Source of the DNA: Mastacembelus armatus
Lineage: Eukaryota > Chordata > Actinopteri > Synbranchiformes > Mastacembelidae
NCBI RefSeq assembly: GCF_900324485.2
Contig: NW_022872898.1
Location: forward strand, 186,001 to 250,000
Reading direction: 5' to 3'
DNA length: 64,000 bases
The notes under the pieces are model-generated. The model worked only from the letters and a program-made list of their open reading frames with translations, was not told the origin of the DNA and did no database searches. This document shows, piece after piece, positions 31,714-40,399 of this stretch. The stretch's first letter is position 1, and the number at the start of each line of letters is the position of its first letter. A program made the translations under genes and the position numbers.

Positions 31714-32077
31714 GACAGCATCAACAATGCTGCAGTTTCATTGGCTATGACTCCTATATACAACTGGCCCCTGTGTGGAAGGCAACTATGCTCACCACTA
31801 CACCACCATCACTGTGTCCAAAGTTTTTACTACTCTTCTGAGGTATTTTCCATCCACCTCATCTGTTCTGCTCCTTGGCTCCTGTACTTCTGCTTATGGA
31901 AAATATGTCAGTCAGGAAAGCAGGAGTGAAAGGATGGCAGCACTTTGGTAGTTCACACTCACTCTGTCTATAACACATTCTGCTGTTTTTGTCTGGACTG
32001 AGTTCATACATGTTGTACAAATATGAAACCAGATATCTGATAACACAGAAGTCTGAAGATTGGGCTTTAAAGACTTG

Positions 32078-32150
32078 TGGAGAATGTGGGCATCGATCCC
32101 ACTACCTCTTACATGCCAAGCAAGCGCTCTACCACTTGAGCTAATTCCCC
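32078..32150 (-). tRNA. tRNA-Ala body with anticodon GGC
   Basis: Minus strand: GGGGAATTAGCTCAAGTGG, anticodon arm CTTGCTTGGCATGTAAG, T arm GTGGGATCGATGCCCAC and acceptor ATTCTCC plus A. All stems pair. The wobble base is G where the usual gene has A. Paralogues at 54,563 and 62,170 have TGC and AGC. Confidence 0.78.
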
Positions 32151-32279
32151 CACGGCTTAACAACGCAGATCCATAATCCAGTTTACAATTTGCTGTCCAC
32201 ATGTTTCAAGAATTCAGAAAGACCCTGAACTATGATCTTTTTCCTATCACACTGAGCTAGTTTGGACTTTTCCTGACCC

Positions 32280-32400
32280 TCGGGGTTTTTCAAACTAATC
32301 TGTTTTTTAATAGTCTAATTTTGAATTTTCTCAAAATTCAGACTTTTTTTGCTAGGAGTTCTGGCTTTCTTCTCAGAAATCACTAAAGTAGCATAACATA
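32280..32400. repeat. Array spacer family (inverted copy)
   Basis: Inverted member of the spacer family described at 22,800-23,060. Confidence 0.75.
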
Positions 32401-32499
32401 ACTATTGGCTAACCACATCTGATACAGGCAATCACTAGTATAAAGGTGATGGAACATAGGTTGCACCCTACTGTTCTAGATGAACCATAAAGAAACCCC

Positions 32500-32572
32500 T
32501 GCCTCGTGTGAGGTTTGAATTCACAGCCTTCAGATTATGAGACTGAATTGCTGCCAACTGCACCAACGAGGC
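32500..32572 (-). tRNA. tRNA-Met(CAU), elongator
   Basis: Minus strand: GCCTCGTTGGTGCAGTTGG, CAGTCTCATAATCTG (anticodon CAT), T arm TGTGAATTCAAACCTCACA, acceptor ACGAGGC plus A. The D-stem and T-arm changes (CAATTC for CGCGTC, GAATTC for GAGTTC) suggest it is weaker than its twin at 61,408-61,480. Confidence 0.65.
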
Positions 32573-33064
32573 AAAAAAAAGCTGCAACAATAGACAGTTA
32601 CAAGTCAACTACTTACTTATAATTTAGCTTATGTACAGTTTTTATCCATCCATCCAGCCATGATCTACACCCACTTATTCCTAATTAGGGTCACAGGGAT
32701 CTGCTGGAGCCTATTACAGTTTTATATACAGTTTTTAGTATTGATACAAAACATTAAAGGAAGCACACAGTGGTTTGGTGTTGAACTTTTCCATAGATGC
32801 ATAAACTGAACACTAGACGCCAAGTCTCTTTTCTTAACCGCACAAACTGCATGTATAGTGAGTAATGCGCTTGTTTAGTTCCAGGGAAGAACCAAAGAGG
32901 ATGAAGAGCCCATCATACTTAACCAGTTCAATGAAGAGCAGCACCAACCAACTGCCTTGCAACATTAAGGTGAAGCAAGTGAAAGTGACTTATATGGCCA
33001 AGTACAGTGAGTATTTGTGCTTTTTAACCCACCCAAGTGCACACACACACACACACACACACAC
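32573..33064. repeat. Inverted duplicate of 60909-61400, ending at (CA)n
   Basis: Near-identical in reverse complement to 60,909-61,400, including AGTGAGTAATGCGC-type text and CCAAGTACAGTGAGTATTTG. Similarity stops at the end of the (CA)n run at 33,042-33,064, exactly where the viral-like element begins. The sister copy continues into other host sequence. Confidence 0.85.
32645..32715 (-). repeat. Fish ATGGATGG-tail repeat, 3' module
   Basis: The inverted twin of 61,265-61,345. It has the usual tail with GGATCTGCTGG-type text reversed. Confidence 0.6.
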
Positions 33065-33128
33065 AAGTAGTATATAATGGTTTCGACGGAAACGGTGACA
33101 GCGCGCATGCGTCGTGTGACCTAGGTAC

Positions 33129-33788
33129 GTGTCCCGCGATCATTCAATCAAACGTCGTAGAAGGCATGTGTCTGACGATGCTGCAGGCCCCCGCGTTTGG
33201 CTGTACGAGGGTTCGCTAGGGTATGTTTACGAGTTTAAATATAGTGAGGGGAGGGTTGTGTTTCTCGGGGAAAATGTGTGTACCGGGGAGCGGTGGGGTC
33301 AGGGAGGGTCGCGGGCTATGACTGTGGAGGACTGGATGATATTTCGCACTGAGATATGTACCGATCTCAACCACCGAGGCGCTGAGAACGATACTTATGT
33401 CATACAGTGGGCCAGTCCTGACAGTCAGCAGTTATTCAGGGTATTCGCCAATCGTTTTGATGCGCACGCGTCAGATTTCATTCTGATAAGAGTGTGTGAT
33501 GACAGAGAGCAAATCGTATCGCGGCGTAATCATACAGAGTGGGACATACACCCCAATCCGGTGTGGTCTGGCGACAATATCTCATGGTTTAAGGACTTCT
33601 ATTTTATCCAGTGGGCTGACTGGTGGGGCCTGCAAGATGTGTTCGCCAAGATTGACAATGCAATCAGCGAGGACGAGGGTATCTCAGATGCTAGTGGGGT
33701 TAGGAGATGCTTGCTTTATGATGACGTGGAATTTCCTGAGGAAATGTGTCTCTCCCCTGCTGAGCAAGGTGCGACCCAGAGCCTGTGA
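33129..33788 (+). CDS. Unknown Polinton protein, left-arm gene 1
   Basis: An open frame of up to 219 residues; the real start could be further in, since the first 20 residues are basic and repetitive. The body is tryptophan-rich (WGQGG, DWMIF, QWADWWG) with alternating strands and acidic patches, and looks like a compact globular protein. No signal peptide or membrane segment. I do not recognise the family. Its place at the left end, upstream of the integrase, is where Polintons keep lineage-specific genes. A (GT)n tract at 33,831-33,864 separates it from the next gene. Confidence 0.6.
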   Translation: MSRDHSIKRRRRHVSDDAAGPRVWLYEGSLGYVYEFKYSEGRVVFLGENVCTGERWGQGGSRAMTVEDWMIFRTEICTDLNHRGAENDTYVIQWASPDSQQLFRVFANRFDAHASDFILIRVCDDREQIVSRRNHTEWDIHPNPVWSGDNISWFKDFYFIQWADWWGLQDVFAKIDNAISEDEGISDASGVRRCLLYDDVEFPEEMCLSPAEQGATQSL

Positions 33789-33830
33789 GACAGGACGGTA
33801 AGAATCTGCAGACCTATGCGGGGGTCAGGT

Positions 33831-33865
<35 letters not shown>

Positions 33866-33882
33866 GTCAATAGTGTTTAACG

Positions 33883-34419
33883 TTGTATTTCATATTTCTA
33901 AAAAAAATAGAGATTGACGGGCCCATGACTCTGGAGGCGGAGCAGGAATTGTATCGCTGCATTCACCCGACATCAACGCCGCGCCCCAGAGATGAAGAGG
34001 AGTCAGCGGCCTTTGTAAAGATGATGGAGAATGGAGTAACGCATTTGCTGTACAGAGCGTTAGCTCAATGCTGGATCGACCGGGAGAAATGGTGCCGGGC
34101 CTGCGAGGTTGACTGTCTGTCCCAGGAAAACCACGAGTGTCTTTACGGGTTCCCTGCAGAATTCATGGAGCGTCGTTTTGACTTTGTTATGGAGAGGTTG
34201 TGGTCGGCCCGCTTCATTCCTGCTCTCTCAGCATACCTGCGCAAGAATGGCATAGCTGTCGAAAACGCCAGGATCGCAGGGGCTGCTGAAGTTATTCTGC
34301 AAAACCAAAAGACCTCAGAGAAACGCATCAAACCTGAAGAAGTCTGGGGCTTCAAGAATTTTGCTGAAATTGAAAATCTGTCAGTCCTCGTGGACACCTG
34401 GGCAGCAGGGGTAGTGTGA
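33883..34419 (+). CDS. Unknown Polinton protein, left-arm gene 2
   Basis: The sensible start is the methionine at about 33,925 (MTLEAEQELYRCI). The frame has a mostly helical, charged composition with WCRACEVDC as a possible metal- or disulphide-forming cluster and no membrane segment. No family recognised. It is followed by an AT-rich stretch with imperfect repeats (34,440-34,690) and an AATAAA near 34,716. Confidence 0.6.
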   Translation: MYFIFLKKIEIDGPMTLEAEQELYRCIHPTSTPRPRDEEESAAFVKMMENGVTHLLYRALAQCWIDREKWCRACEVDCLSQENHECLYGFPAEFMERRFDFVMERLWSARFIPALSAYLRKNGIAVENARIAGAAEVILQNQKTSEKRIKPEEVWGFKNFAEIENLSVLVDTWAAGVV

Positions 34420-34439
34420 AAACAGCATTGTACCAAGTC

Positions 34440-34690
34440 TATCCGTTGTTATTGTGTTTTTTCATTAAACGCCACTGTATTCATTAAATATCTGTTTTTC
34501 ATTAAACGCCACGGTATTCATTAAATATCTGTGAAGCTCTCCATCATTATATGTTTTGATGTTTGTTCATTCATTCTTTCATTATGGTATGTATGTTTTA
34601 TCATATAACACTGTCTGATATTTGTGAAGCTCTCCATCATTAATCACAGCTGTATTCATTAAACGCTACTGTATTCAATCATTAACACTG
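34440..34690. repeat. Imperfect short repeats (CATTAAACGCCACTGTATTC type)
   Basis: CATTAAACGCCAC and TGTATTCATTAAAT recur several times, with GTGAAGCTCTCCATCATTA occurring twice. Non-coding spacer between left-arm gene 2 and the integrase. Confidence 0.75.
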
Positions 34691-34762
34691 TGTGGGTACC
34701 ATGCTGATGATTGTGAATAAAAAACATGAGCATTGAAAAGAAACTAGTCATTATTTTACACG

Positions 34763-35794
34763 ATGGAGGGGGTGATGCACAGAATTTATCATGATCCATC
34801 CCACCCCGGTGGACTATCAGGCATTAATAAGCTGCGCAATGCAGTTAGAGTAGACGTAGGGGCTAATCCTGCATTATCCGACACTTTACACGCACCCAGC
34901 AGGAAAAATTTCCCCAGGCGACGAGTGTTGGTGGGGGGGATAGACCGTCAGCATCAGTGCGATCTTGTAGACATGAGCGAATATGCATCAGAAAACGATA
35001 AAGTGCGCTATCTATTAATGTGCATCGATGTATTTTCAAAATATGCCTGGGTTCGGTGTCTAACATCAAAGAGCGGGCCTGTTGTAGATGACGCATATAA
35101 GAGCATACTCGATGAAGGACGAGTGCCACTTAGGCTGCAGACTGACCATGGGACAGAGTTTCACAACAGACACTTTAAACAGTTGTTGAAAAAGCACAAC
35201 ATTGTACTTTTCTCTACATATAACGAAACTAAAGCCAGCGTCGTGGAGAGGTTTAACAGAACGTTTAAAGGGCGGATGTGGCGTTATTTAACAGATGTTA
35301 ATTCACGAAGATATATTGATAAAATAGACGATCTGGTGCGGGCATATAACTCGGCATATCACAGGTCAATTAAAAGATCCCCAGTATCTGTGAATAGAGA
35401 AAATGAGAAAGAGGTGATCAAGACGCTGTACAGGACCAAGGATGAAAACCGGCCGCTACCATTCAAATTTGAGATAGGCGACACAGTAAGGATTTTAAAA
35501 CATAGAGGGGCGTTCAGGAAGGGGTACCATCAGACATTCACAGATGAAATTTTCACTATAAAATGACGCCGGCCGACAACCCCCGCTGTTTACAGACTTC
35601 AGGATTTATCTGGCGAGTCTGTGAAAGGGGGGTTTTATCAGGAGGAGCTGCAGCCGGTGATTGTAGATCCAGACAAACCCTATAAGATAGAGGAAATAAG
35701 AGCCAGACGCCGTGGCAAGTTTCTAGTAAAATGGCTCGGATGGCCCGAGAAATTTAACACCTGGGTGGATGGCAGAGATATCCAGAACATCTGA
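34763..35794 (+). pseudogene. Polinton integrase (rve) with C-terminal chromodomain
   Basis: The integrase core shows the D-D-E layout: QCDLVDM, LQTDHGTEF and SVVERFNRTFKGRMW, spaced as in retroviral and Polinton integrases. An upstream HPGGLSGINKL segment resembles the usual N-terminal region, and an SH3-like part (FEIGDTVRILKHRGAFRKGY) follows. The 3' part, about 35,670-35,794, encodes a chromodomain (KIEEIRARRRGKFLVKWLGW, then TWVDGRDI). It would insert the element DNA and tether it to chromatin. The gene looks broken. Confidence 0.88.
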
Positions 35795-35996
35795 GAGAGA
35801 GATAAGCACCATAGGACAGTACGGTCACGCTGTAATCAAGAGCGCCCCGGCGCCATCACCCTACAGCACTGTCAACTATCAAAACCTGGGGTGGATTAAC
35901 ACCTACTGTGATCAGAGGCTTGAAGGATCAAAAGGAACATTTGTAAACAGTGGAGTGTCAGCATGGAGAAGCGCCGGGCTGCAAGCTTCCATGTAA
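35769..35996 (+). CDS. Small overlapping Polinton frame, unknown
   Basis: A 75-residue frame begins inside the end of the chromodomain coding region and ends just inside the minor capsid gene. It is rich in Ser, Tyr and Asn (YSTVNYQNLGWINTYC). Tight overlaps at both ends are typical of compact viral gene blocks, but no family is recognised and it could be chance. Confidence 0.4.
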   Translation: MAEISRTSEREISTIGQYGHAVIKSAPAPSPYSTVNYQNLGWINTYCDQRLEGSKGTFVNSGVSAWRSAGLQASM

Positions 35997-36739
35997 CTCT
36001 CCCAAGTAATGCATCGACAAAATTATATCCCAACAACAAGATTTGGTGTTACAGGGTACACTTAGCCAAGGCAATACAACTGGACGACACGTATGAAGTG
36101 GGGCTTTCAGAAATACAGTACCCCGCGACGTGGCGCAGCTTCCCCAAAGATGACGCATCTATTTTGATAAAAGCACCAAGAACCGGGAAGGAAAATACCA
36201 TCACAATTCCTGTAGGACATTATGACAGTGTGGACAGAATAGCACAAGAATTCAACAATGCGTGTGCGCTAGACGCAGGCACTATGTTTATAAAAATGCA
36301 CTACAATCAGATTTCACACAGAGTCCAAATATCTGGTGCTGAAGGGCTGGTGCTGAAATTTAAAGGTCGGCTTGCTAGGATACTGGGGTTTGATCCGGAT
36401 GAAGCAGCCCATAGTATCCCGACCTGGGCGAGAATATTCACAGCACCACACCCTGCGGATATCCATGCAGGATTGTATAATATCTTTGTATATTCAGACA
36501 TTATCGAACATCAGCTGGTGGGTGACACGTGTGCCCCATTACTCAGATGCGTTAATATAACAGCGGAGAAACGAGGGAAAATACACACAGTCCACTTTGA
36601 CAGGCCAGACTATACACGCCTCGCCAAACACCGGATCGATTGCATAGAGCTCTCGTTGAAAAACGACCAGGACGAACACGTCCCATTTCTCTTTGGAAAG
36701 GTTATCGTGAAATTACATTTCCGCCCTGTGAGACCATGA
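35963..36739 (+). CDS. Minor capsid (penton-like) protein
   Basis: 258 residues, position and length as expected for the single-jelly-roll minor capsid protein of Polintons and adintoviruses, which forms capsid vertices. Landmarks are FHVTLPSNASTKLYPNN near the start, YEVGLSEIQYPATW, and the conserved C-terminal half with IFVYSDIIEHQLVGD and LLRCVN. The start overlaps the previous small frame; the stop overlaps the next start as ATGA. It looks whole. Confidence 0.85.
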   Translation: MEKRRAASFHVTLPSNASTKLYPNNKIWCYRVHLAKAIQLDDTYEVGLSEIQYPATWRSFPKDDASILIKAPRTGKENTITIPVGHYDSVDRIAQEFNNACALDAGTMFIKMHYNQISHRVQISGAEGLVLKFKGRLARILGFDPDEAAHSIPTWARIFTAPHPADIHAGLYNIFVYSDIIEHQLVGDTCAPLLRCVNITAEKRGKIHTVHFDRPDYTRLAKHRIDCIELSLKNDQDEHVPFLFGKVIVKLHFRPVRP

Positions 36740-37194
36740 TGAAGTGCCCATACACGCCCGATAACGGTGACAGGCTGCTGAGATATTATCAGAATCAGGC
36801 CGGTGGAGAGCTGCACGGGTTCGCGGGGGCCCACACCCAATACGGGAACGGGCTCGGTGGATTATTCCGGAACCTGTTTAGATGGGCGGTTCCGCTGCTC
36901 AGAAACGGTTTTAACCTAGCAAAGCCACATTTAAAATCAGCAGCGGCTAATATTGCAGGAGATGTAATGAGTAATATTTCACGCAAGCTGATGAATGGGA
37001 AGCAGGAGGGGGGAGGTGTTGCTGTGTATACGCCTAGGGGCCTTAAACGACCTCCTGGGGAGCCGGCTCACAGTCAGAGCAAAAAGGCGCGTAAAACAGC
37101 TAGTGGCTCTGTCAGACGGGGCAGAAAGGCTCCAGCTGTCAAGCGGCGCAGATCGAGATCTAACAGCAGAAGCGCGAGTAAAGACATATTTTAA
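36736..37194 (+). CDS. Small basic virion protein (pVI/core-like)
   Basis: I place the start at the ATGA overlap with the minor capsid gene, giving about 152 residues. It has a glycine-rich segment, then an amphipathic helix-forming stretch (GLGGLFRNLFRWAVPLLRNG, PHLKSAAANIAGDV) like that of many Polinton small virion proteins compared with adenovirus pVI. It ends in a very basic RRGRKAPAVKRRRSRS tail suited to DNA binding. Likely role: membrane lysis and/or genome condensation inside the particle. Looks whole. Confidence 0.75.
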   Translation: MMKCPYTPDNGDRLLRYYQNQAGGELHGFAGAHTQYGNGLGGLFRNLFRWAVPLLRNGFNLAKPHLKSAAANIAGDVMSNISRKLMNGKQEGGGVAVYTPRGLKRPPGEPAHSQSKKARKTASGSVRRGRKAPAVKRRRSRSNSRSASKDIF

Positions 37195-37196
37195 CA

Positions 37197-38504
37197 ATGT
37201 CGCTCATTCACAACCAGTCCGCTGAATGTGTAAAGACTGAGCTGGATCTGTTCACAGTGCCATGTACACAAACGAGCATCGAAAAATATACATTCATTGA
37301 AATCCCCCCAGTCTCTGCGATCAACGACAACTCGCCTATTGATTTTTTCATCTCATGCAGCGGGGAAGATTACCTGGATCTAAATGATGCTCATTTGTAT
37401 TTACGCGTGAAAATCACAAATCCAGACGGGACAAACATTGGAAACGGTGTAGACGTGGGCTTTGTGAATTATCCAGGATGTACACTGTTTTCGCAGGTGG
37501 ATGTGATGCTGGGTGACAGGTTAATCACCCAGGCATCAAACACATATCCTTATAGGGGTGTGATTGAATGCTTAATCAATTATGGCCGGGATACCCTGGA
37601 ATCCCAGTTCAGCACCGCGCTATTTGTCAAGGACACCAGCGGCCACATGAATAATCATACCCTGGACGGTGAAAACAGGGGCTTAGGGGCCAGAGGCCGC
37701 TATACAGAAAACAGCACGATTGTGGAATTAATTGCACCGGTGCATGTGGACCTGTTTTTTCAGGAAAAATTCCTGCTAAACGGACTCGACATTTCCATGA
37801 AATTCATAAGGGCGAAAGACGAATTCTGCCTGATGGCCGCGCCCAATACGCAATTCTGTGTTAAAATCCTGAGCGCCAGTCTTTTTGTGAAAAAGGTCAC
37901 ACTGTCACCTCAGATAAAACTCGCACACAGCCGTGTGTTACAACACACAAATGCCAAATACAGCGTCGACAGAGTAGCGCTGAAAACACACTCGATTCCT
38001 CCCGGAACCCGGGTGTGCTGGCAGGACAATCTATATCTGGGTCAGATTCCTAAATTTGTCATCCTGGGTTTCGTCGACAATGAAGGGTTCACAGGGAGTT
38101 TCACCAGAAACCCATTTAATTTTGAACATATGGACCTAGAGTACCTGTGTCTCTATGCTGCCGGCCAGGCCCACCCCGCTAAGGCGTTTCAGCCCCACTT
38201 CCCCCGGGGTCAGTACGTGCGTGAATATTACCAGCTAATCCAGACAACCGGACGACATCTTAAAGACAGGGCGCTGTCGATCACGCGGGAAGATTTTGGC
38301 CAGGGCTATGCGCTGTTCTGCTTTAACCTGGAGCCTGATGGCGGGAGTGGGGGAAATGTGTCTTTAATCAAAACCGGAAATGTCCGCCTGGAAGTGAGAT
38401 TCAGGACTCCCCTGGCACGCACCGTTAACTTAATCTGTTATGCAGTCTACGATTCAGTTATTGAAGTGTCAAACAGCAGACAGGTGTTGGTGGATTATTA
38501 TTGA
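37197..38504 (+). CDS. Major capsid protein (double jelly roll)
   Basis: 435 residues beginning MSLIHNQSAECVKTELDLF, two bases after the previous stop. It shows the hallmark pieces of Polinton/adintovirus hexons: YTFIEIPPVSAINDNSPIDF, GEDYLDLNDAHLYLRVKI, then CTLFSQVDVMLGDRLIT and YRGVIECLINYG in the first jelly roll; FFQEKFLLNGLDISMKFIR and the C-terminal LEVRFRTPLARTVNLICYAV. Trimers would tile an icosahedral shell. The frame looks whole. Confidence 0.92.
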   Translation: MSLIHNQSAECVKTELDLFTVPCTQTSIEKYTFIEIPPVSAINDNSPIDFFISCSGEDYLDLNDAHLYLRVKITNPDGTNIGNGVDVGFVNYPGCTLFSQVDVMLGDRLITQASNTYPYRGVIECLINYGRDTLESQFSTALFVKDTSGHMNNHTLDGENRGLGARGRYTENSTIVELIAPVHVDLFFQEKFLLNGLDISMKFIRAKDEFCLMAAPNTQFCVKILSASLFVKKVTLSPQIKLAHSRVLQHTNAKYSVDRVALKTHSIPPGTRVCWQDNLYLGQIPKFVILGFVDNEGFTGSFTRNPFNFEHMDLEYLCLYAAGQAHPAKAFQPHFPRGQYVREYYQLIQTTGRHLKDRALSITREDFGQGYALFCFNLEPDGGSGGNVSLIKTGNVRLEVRFRTPLARTVNLICYAVYDSVIEVSNSRQVLVDYY

Positions 38505-38507
38505 GAC

Positions 38508-39017
38508 ATGAACACTATCGAATTGACTGGTGCTGCTAAAAAGATAATTGGCGACAGAACCTATTTTGTGGGCGTGAAGCCCTGTGACCATCTGACCAGG
38601 CTCAAAATAACCAAACGCCCTGCCGCTCTGATTGTAAACACCGATCCTTCAACCTTACCCGGAGAGCACTGGGTGGCCATATATCTGCCAAGTGGTCGGC
38701 AAGCATATTTTTTTGACAGCTTCGGACACGCCCCAGACAGATTCAACCCCCATATTGGTCGGTTTCTCCTGAAAAACGCCAGCAGAGTGCTTTATTCACG
38801 TAGTCAGGTTCAGGCGCCCTTCTCTGTGACCTGTGGGGAGCACTGTCTGTTTTTCTTGAGCCACATCCAGAAAGGCATGAGCTACAGCATGTTTATTAAA
38901 AAATATGGCAGCAACCTGGCTCGCAATGACCAGAGGGTCTCAAGCTTTGTCGCTGGAATTAGACCTGCATCTGTACACAACAAGTTTACATGTGTTCAAT
39001 GTGTATTTCTGAGATGA
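38508..39017 (+). CDS. Adenain-type maturation cysteine protease
   Basis: 169 residues, three bases after the capsid gene. The adenovirus-protease-like (C5/Ulp1-fold) layout is clear: EHWVAIYL with the catalytic His near residue 54, FFDSFG with Asp near 70, a Gln near 102 and CGEHCLFFL with the nucleophile Cys near 113. It would cleave capsid precursors during maturation. The gene closes the plus-strand arm and is followed by AATAAA motifs at about 39,025 and 39,108. Confidence 0.92.
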   Translation: MNTIELTGAAKKIIGDRTYFVGVKPCDHLTRLKITKRPAALIVNTDPSTLPGEHWVAIYLPSGRQAYFFDSFGHAPDRFNPHIGRFLLKNASRVLYSRSQVQAPFSVTCGEHCLFFLSHIQKGMSYSMFIKKYGSNLARNDQRVSSFVAGIRPASVHNKFTCVQCVFLR

Positions 39018-39194
39018 TGATGATAATAAATGATATTAAAGATAGTGTATGTAATGAGCCAGTACACTGCATGTTTAAATGTATTCAATGTGTATTTCTG
39101 AGATGATGATAATAAATGATATTGTTGTATATTGATTTGTGGTGTGTTTTTATTTTAACAATGAGATAAAATAAAGACCTTGTACACAGAAATA

Positions 39195-39595
39195 CATTCA
39201 AAATGTTAGAAAATTTATTACAGGTCAGAAAATATTTCAAAAACACATACAGTAGGACAACAAATATTTCGTGAATACATTCAACAGGTCAGAAAACATT
39301 TCAAAAAAATACATTCAACAGGTCAAAAATCATTTCAAAAAATACATTCACCATATCAGAAAACATTTCAAAAAATACATTCAACAGGTCAGAAAACATT
39401 TCAAAATACATTCACCATATCAGAAAACATTTCAAAATACATTCAACAGGTCAGAAAACATTTCAAAAAAATACATTCACCATATCAGAAAACATTTCAA
39501 AAAATACATTCAACAGGTCAGAAAACATTTCAAAAATACATTCACCATATCAGGAATTTATTACAAACACATTCAATATGTCAGATCATCACCAT
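39195..39595. repeat. Tandem repeat between the convergent arms
   Basis: About 11-12 units of 30-35 bp, each GAAAACATTTCAAAAAATAC followed by ATTCAACAGGTCA or ATTCACCATATCA, with the two variants largely alternating. It lies between the ends of the protease and minus-strand genes. The long frame crossing it is a product of repeat periodicity, not a gene. Confidence 0.9.
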
Positions 39596-39620
39596 CATTA
39601 CAAATAACAGGCCAGAAGAG

Positions 39621-40397
39621 TCAGTATTGAGCCCAGGGCCCAGAGGAATGTTTGTGACGTGCAGCCCTTAGGGGCCTTGATGATGGTGTGACAGTTCTGC
39701 TTTTCTTTTCACTGGTGTATGAGAAGCTAGATTCTAGCTCATCTTTACCTGTCTTATACTCCTGTATGACCCGTCGTGCCAGGGTGTTTGGTACTGCTGA
39801 TATTGGCACATTCAGATCTGCAAGTGTTTTTAGAAACTGCTCCCAACCGTGAGGAGTCAGAGACCCTGAGACACGATGGGGTGCAGTGACTCTTTTAATT
39901 AAATCGTATAAGTGTGAGCCTCTGATCGTCTGATTGTTGATTCTAACCTCACCCTGGGCTGTCCATGAAAACACATCTGGTGATCTAGACAGTGCATACA
40001 TGATGTGCTCTGCATTTTTTCTCTGTCTCTTGGGAACATGTTTCAACACTTCATCAGCCACCAAATCACGCACCCTGCTCTCATCGCAGGGCGCTCCCAC
40101 ACTCTCATCACCACCATCACTATCTCCTGCAGACCCTTGCACGGGAGGTGGCAGTGACAAAGTCAACACACTCTTTTCACGCTCCCCCTGTCTCACAAGC
40201 GCAAGGTACCTCTGTAGAATTGCAGTGTACTTTTTGGCCTTGTCATGCACATCAAGCCCTTGGTCATATAAAACAGCAGTCATCTCCCGGTCAAGGTCAT
40301 TCTGTGCAGCCTGCCTTATGTTACCGCTGGCATGGTTTTGCTTTAACATCTCCAGCTGTTGATGCGGTACAAGATACATTTTCTGAGCATGCTCCAT
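39621..40397 (-). CDS. Conserved Polinton/adintovirus protein of unknown function
   Basis: 258 residues, starting MEHAQKMYLVPHQQLEMLK. It has an N-terminal helical region, a Pro/Gly/Asp linker, then RQRKNAEHIMYALSRSPDVFSW and a domain with IRGSHLYDLIKRVT and GWEQFLKTLADLNVP, ending basic. I recall similar proteins (start M-E-x-A-x-K-M-x-L-V-P) in many animal Polinton-like elements, next to the ATPase. Their role is not known; a virion or packaging function is plausible. Looks whole. It is the last gene of the minus-strand arm. Confidence 0.7.
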   Translation of the reverse strand: MEHAQKMYLVPHQQLEMLKQNHASGNIRQAAQNDLDREMTAVLYDQGLDVHDKAKKYTAILQRYLALVRQGEREKSVLTLSLPPPVQGSAGDSDGGDESVGAPCDESRVRDLVADEVLKHVPKRQRKNAEHIMYALSRSPDVFSWTAQGEVRINNQTIRGSHLYDLIKRVTAPHRVSGSLTPHGWEQFLKTLADLNVPISAVPNTLARRVIQEYKTGKDELESSFSYTSEKKSRTVTPSSRPLRAARHKHSSGPWAQY

Positions 40398-40399
40398 AT

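Larger units (their letters stand above)
30585..32010. repeat. Inverted duplicate of 4803-6170
   Basis: The order is MITE end, Thr tRNA, spacer, repeat head module, Tyr tRNA, half-Tyr, then the GTCCAGACAAAGACAGCAG-type spacer in reverse. It mirrors the first copy in full. Confidence 0.85.

Noticed and set aside
33040-33110. Terminal inverted repeat of the Polinton at the left end
   Set aside because: I compared the first bases after 33,065 with the reverse complement of 44.8-46.1 and 49.4-49.66 kb and saw no convincing match, so no TIR is claimed.
39271-39630. 119-codon frame across the tandem repeats; also the idea of a CRISPR array
   Set aside because: The frame exists only because the repeat period avoids stops. 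The units are contiguous variants without unique spacers, and the context is a eukaryotic mobile element.
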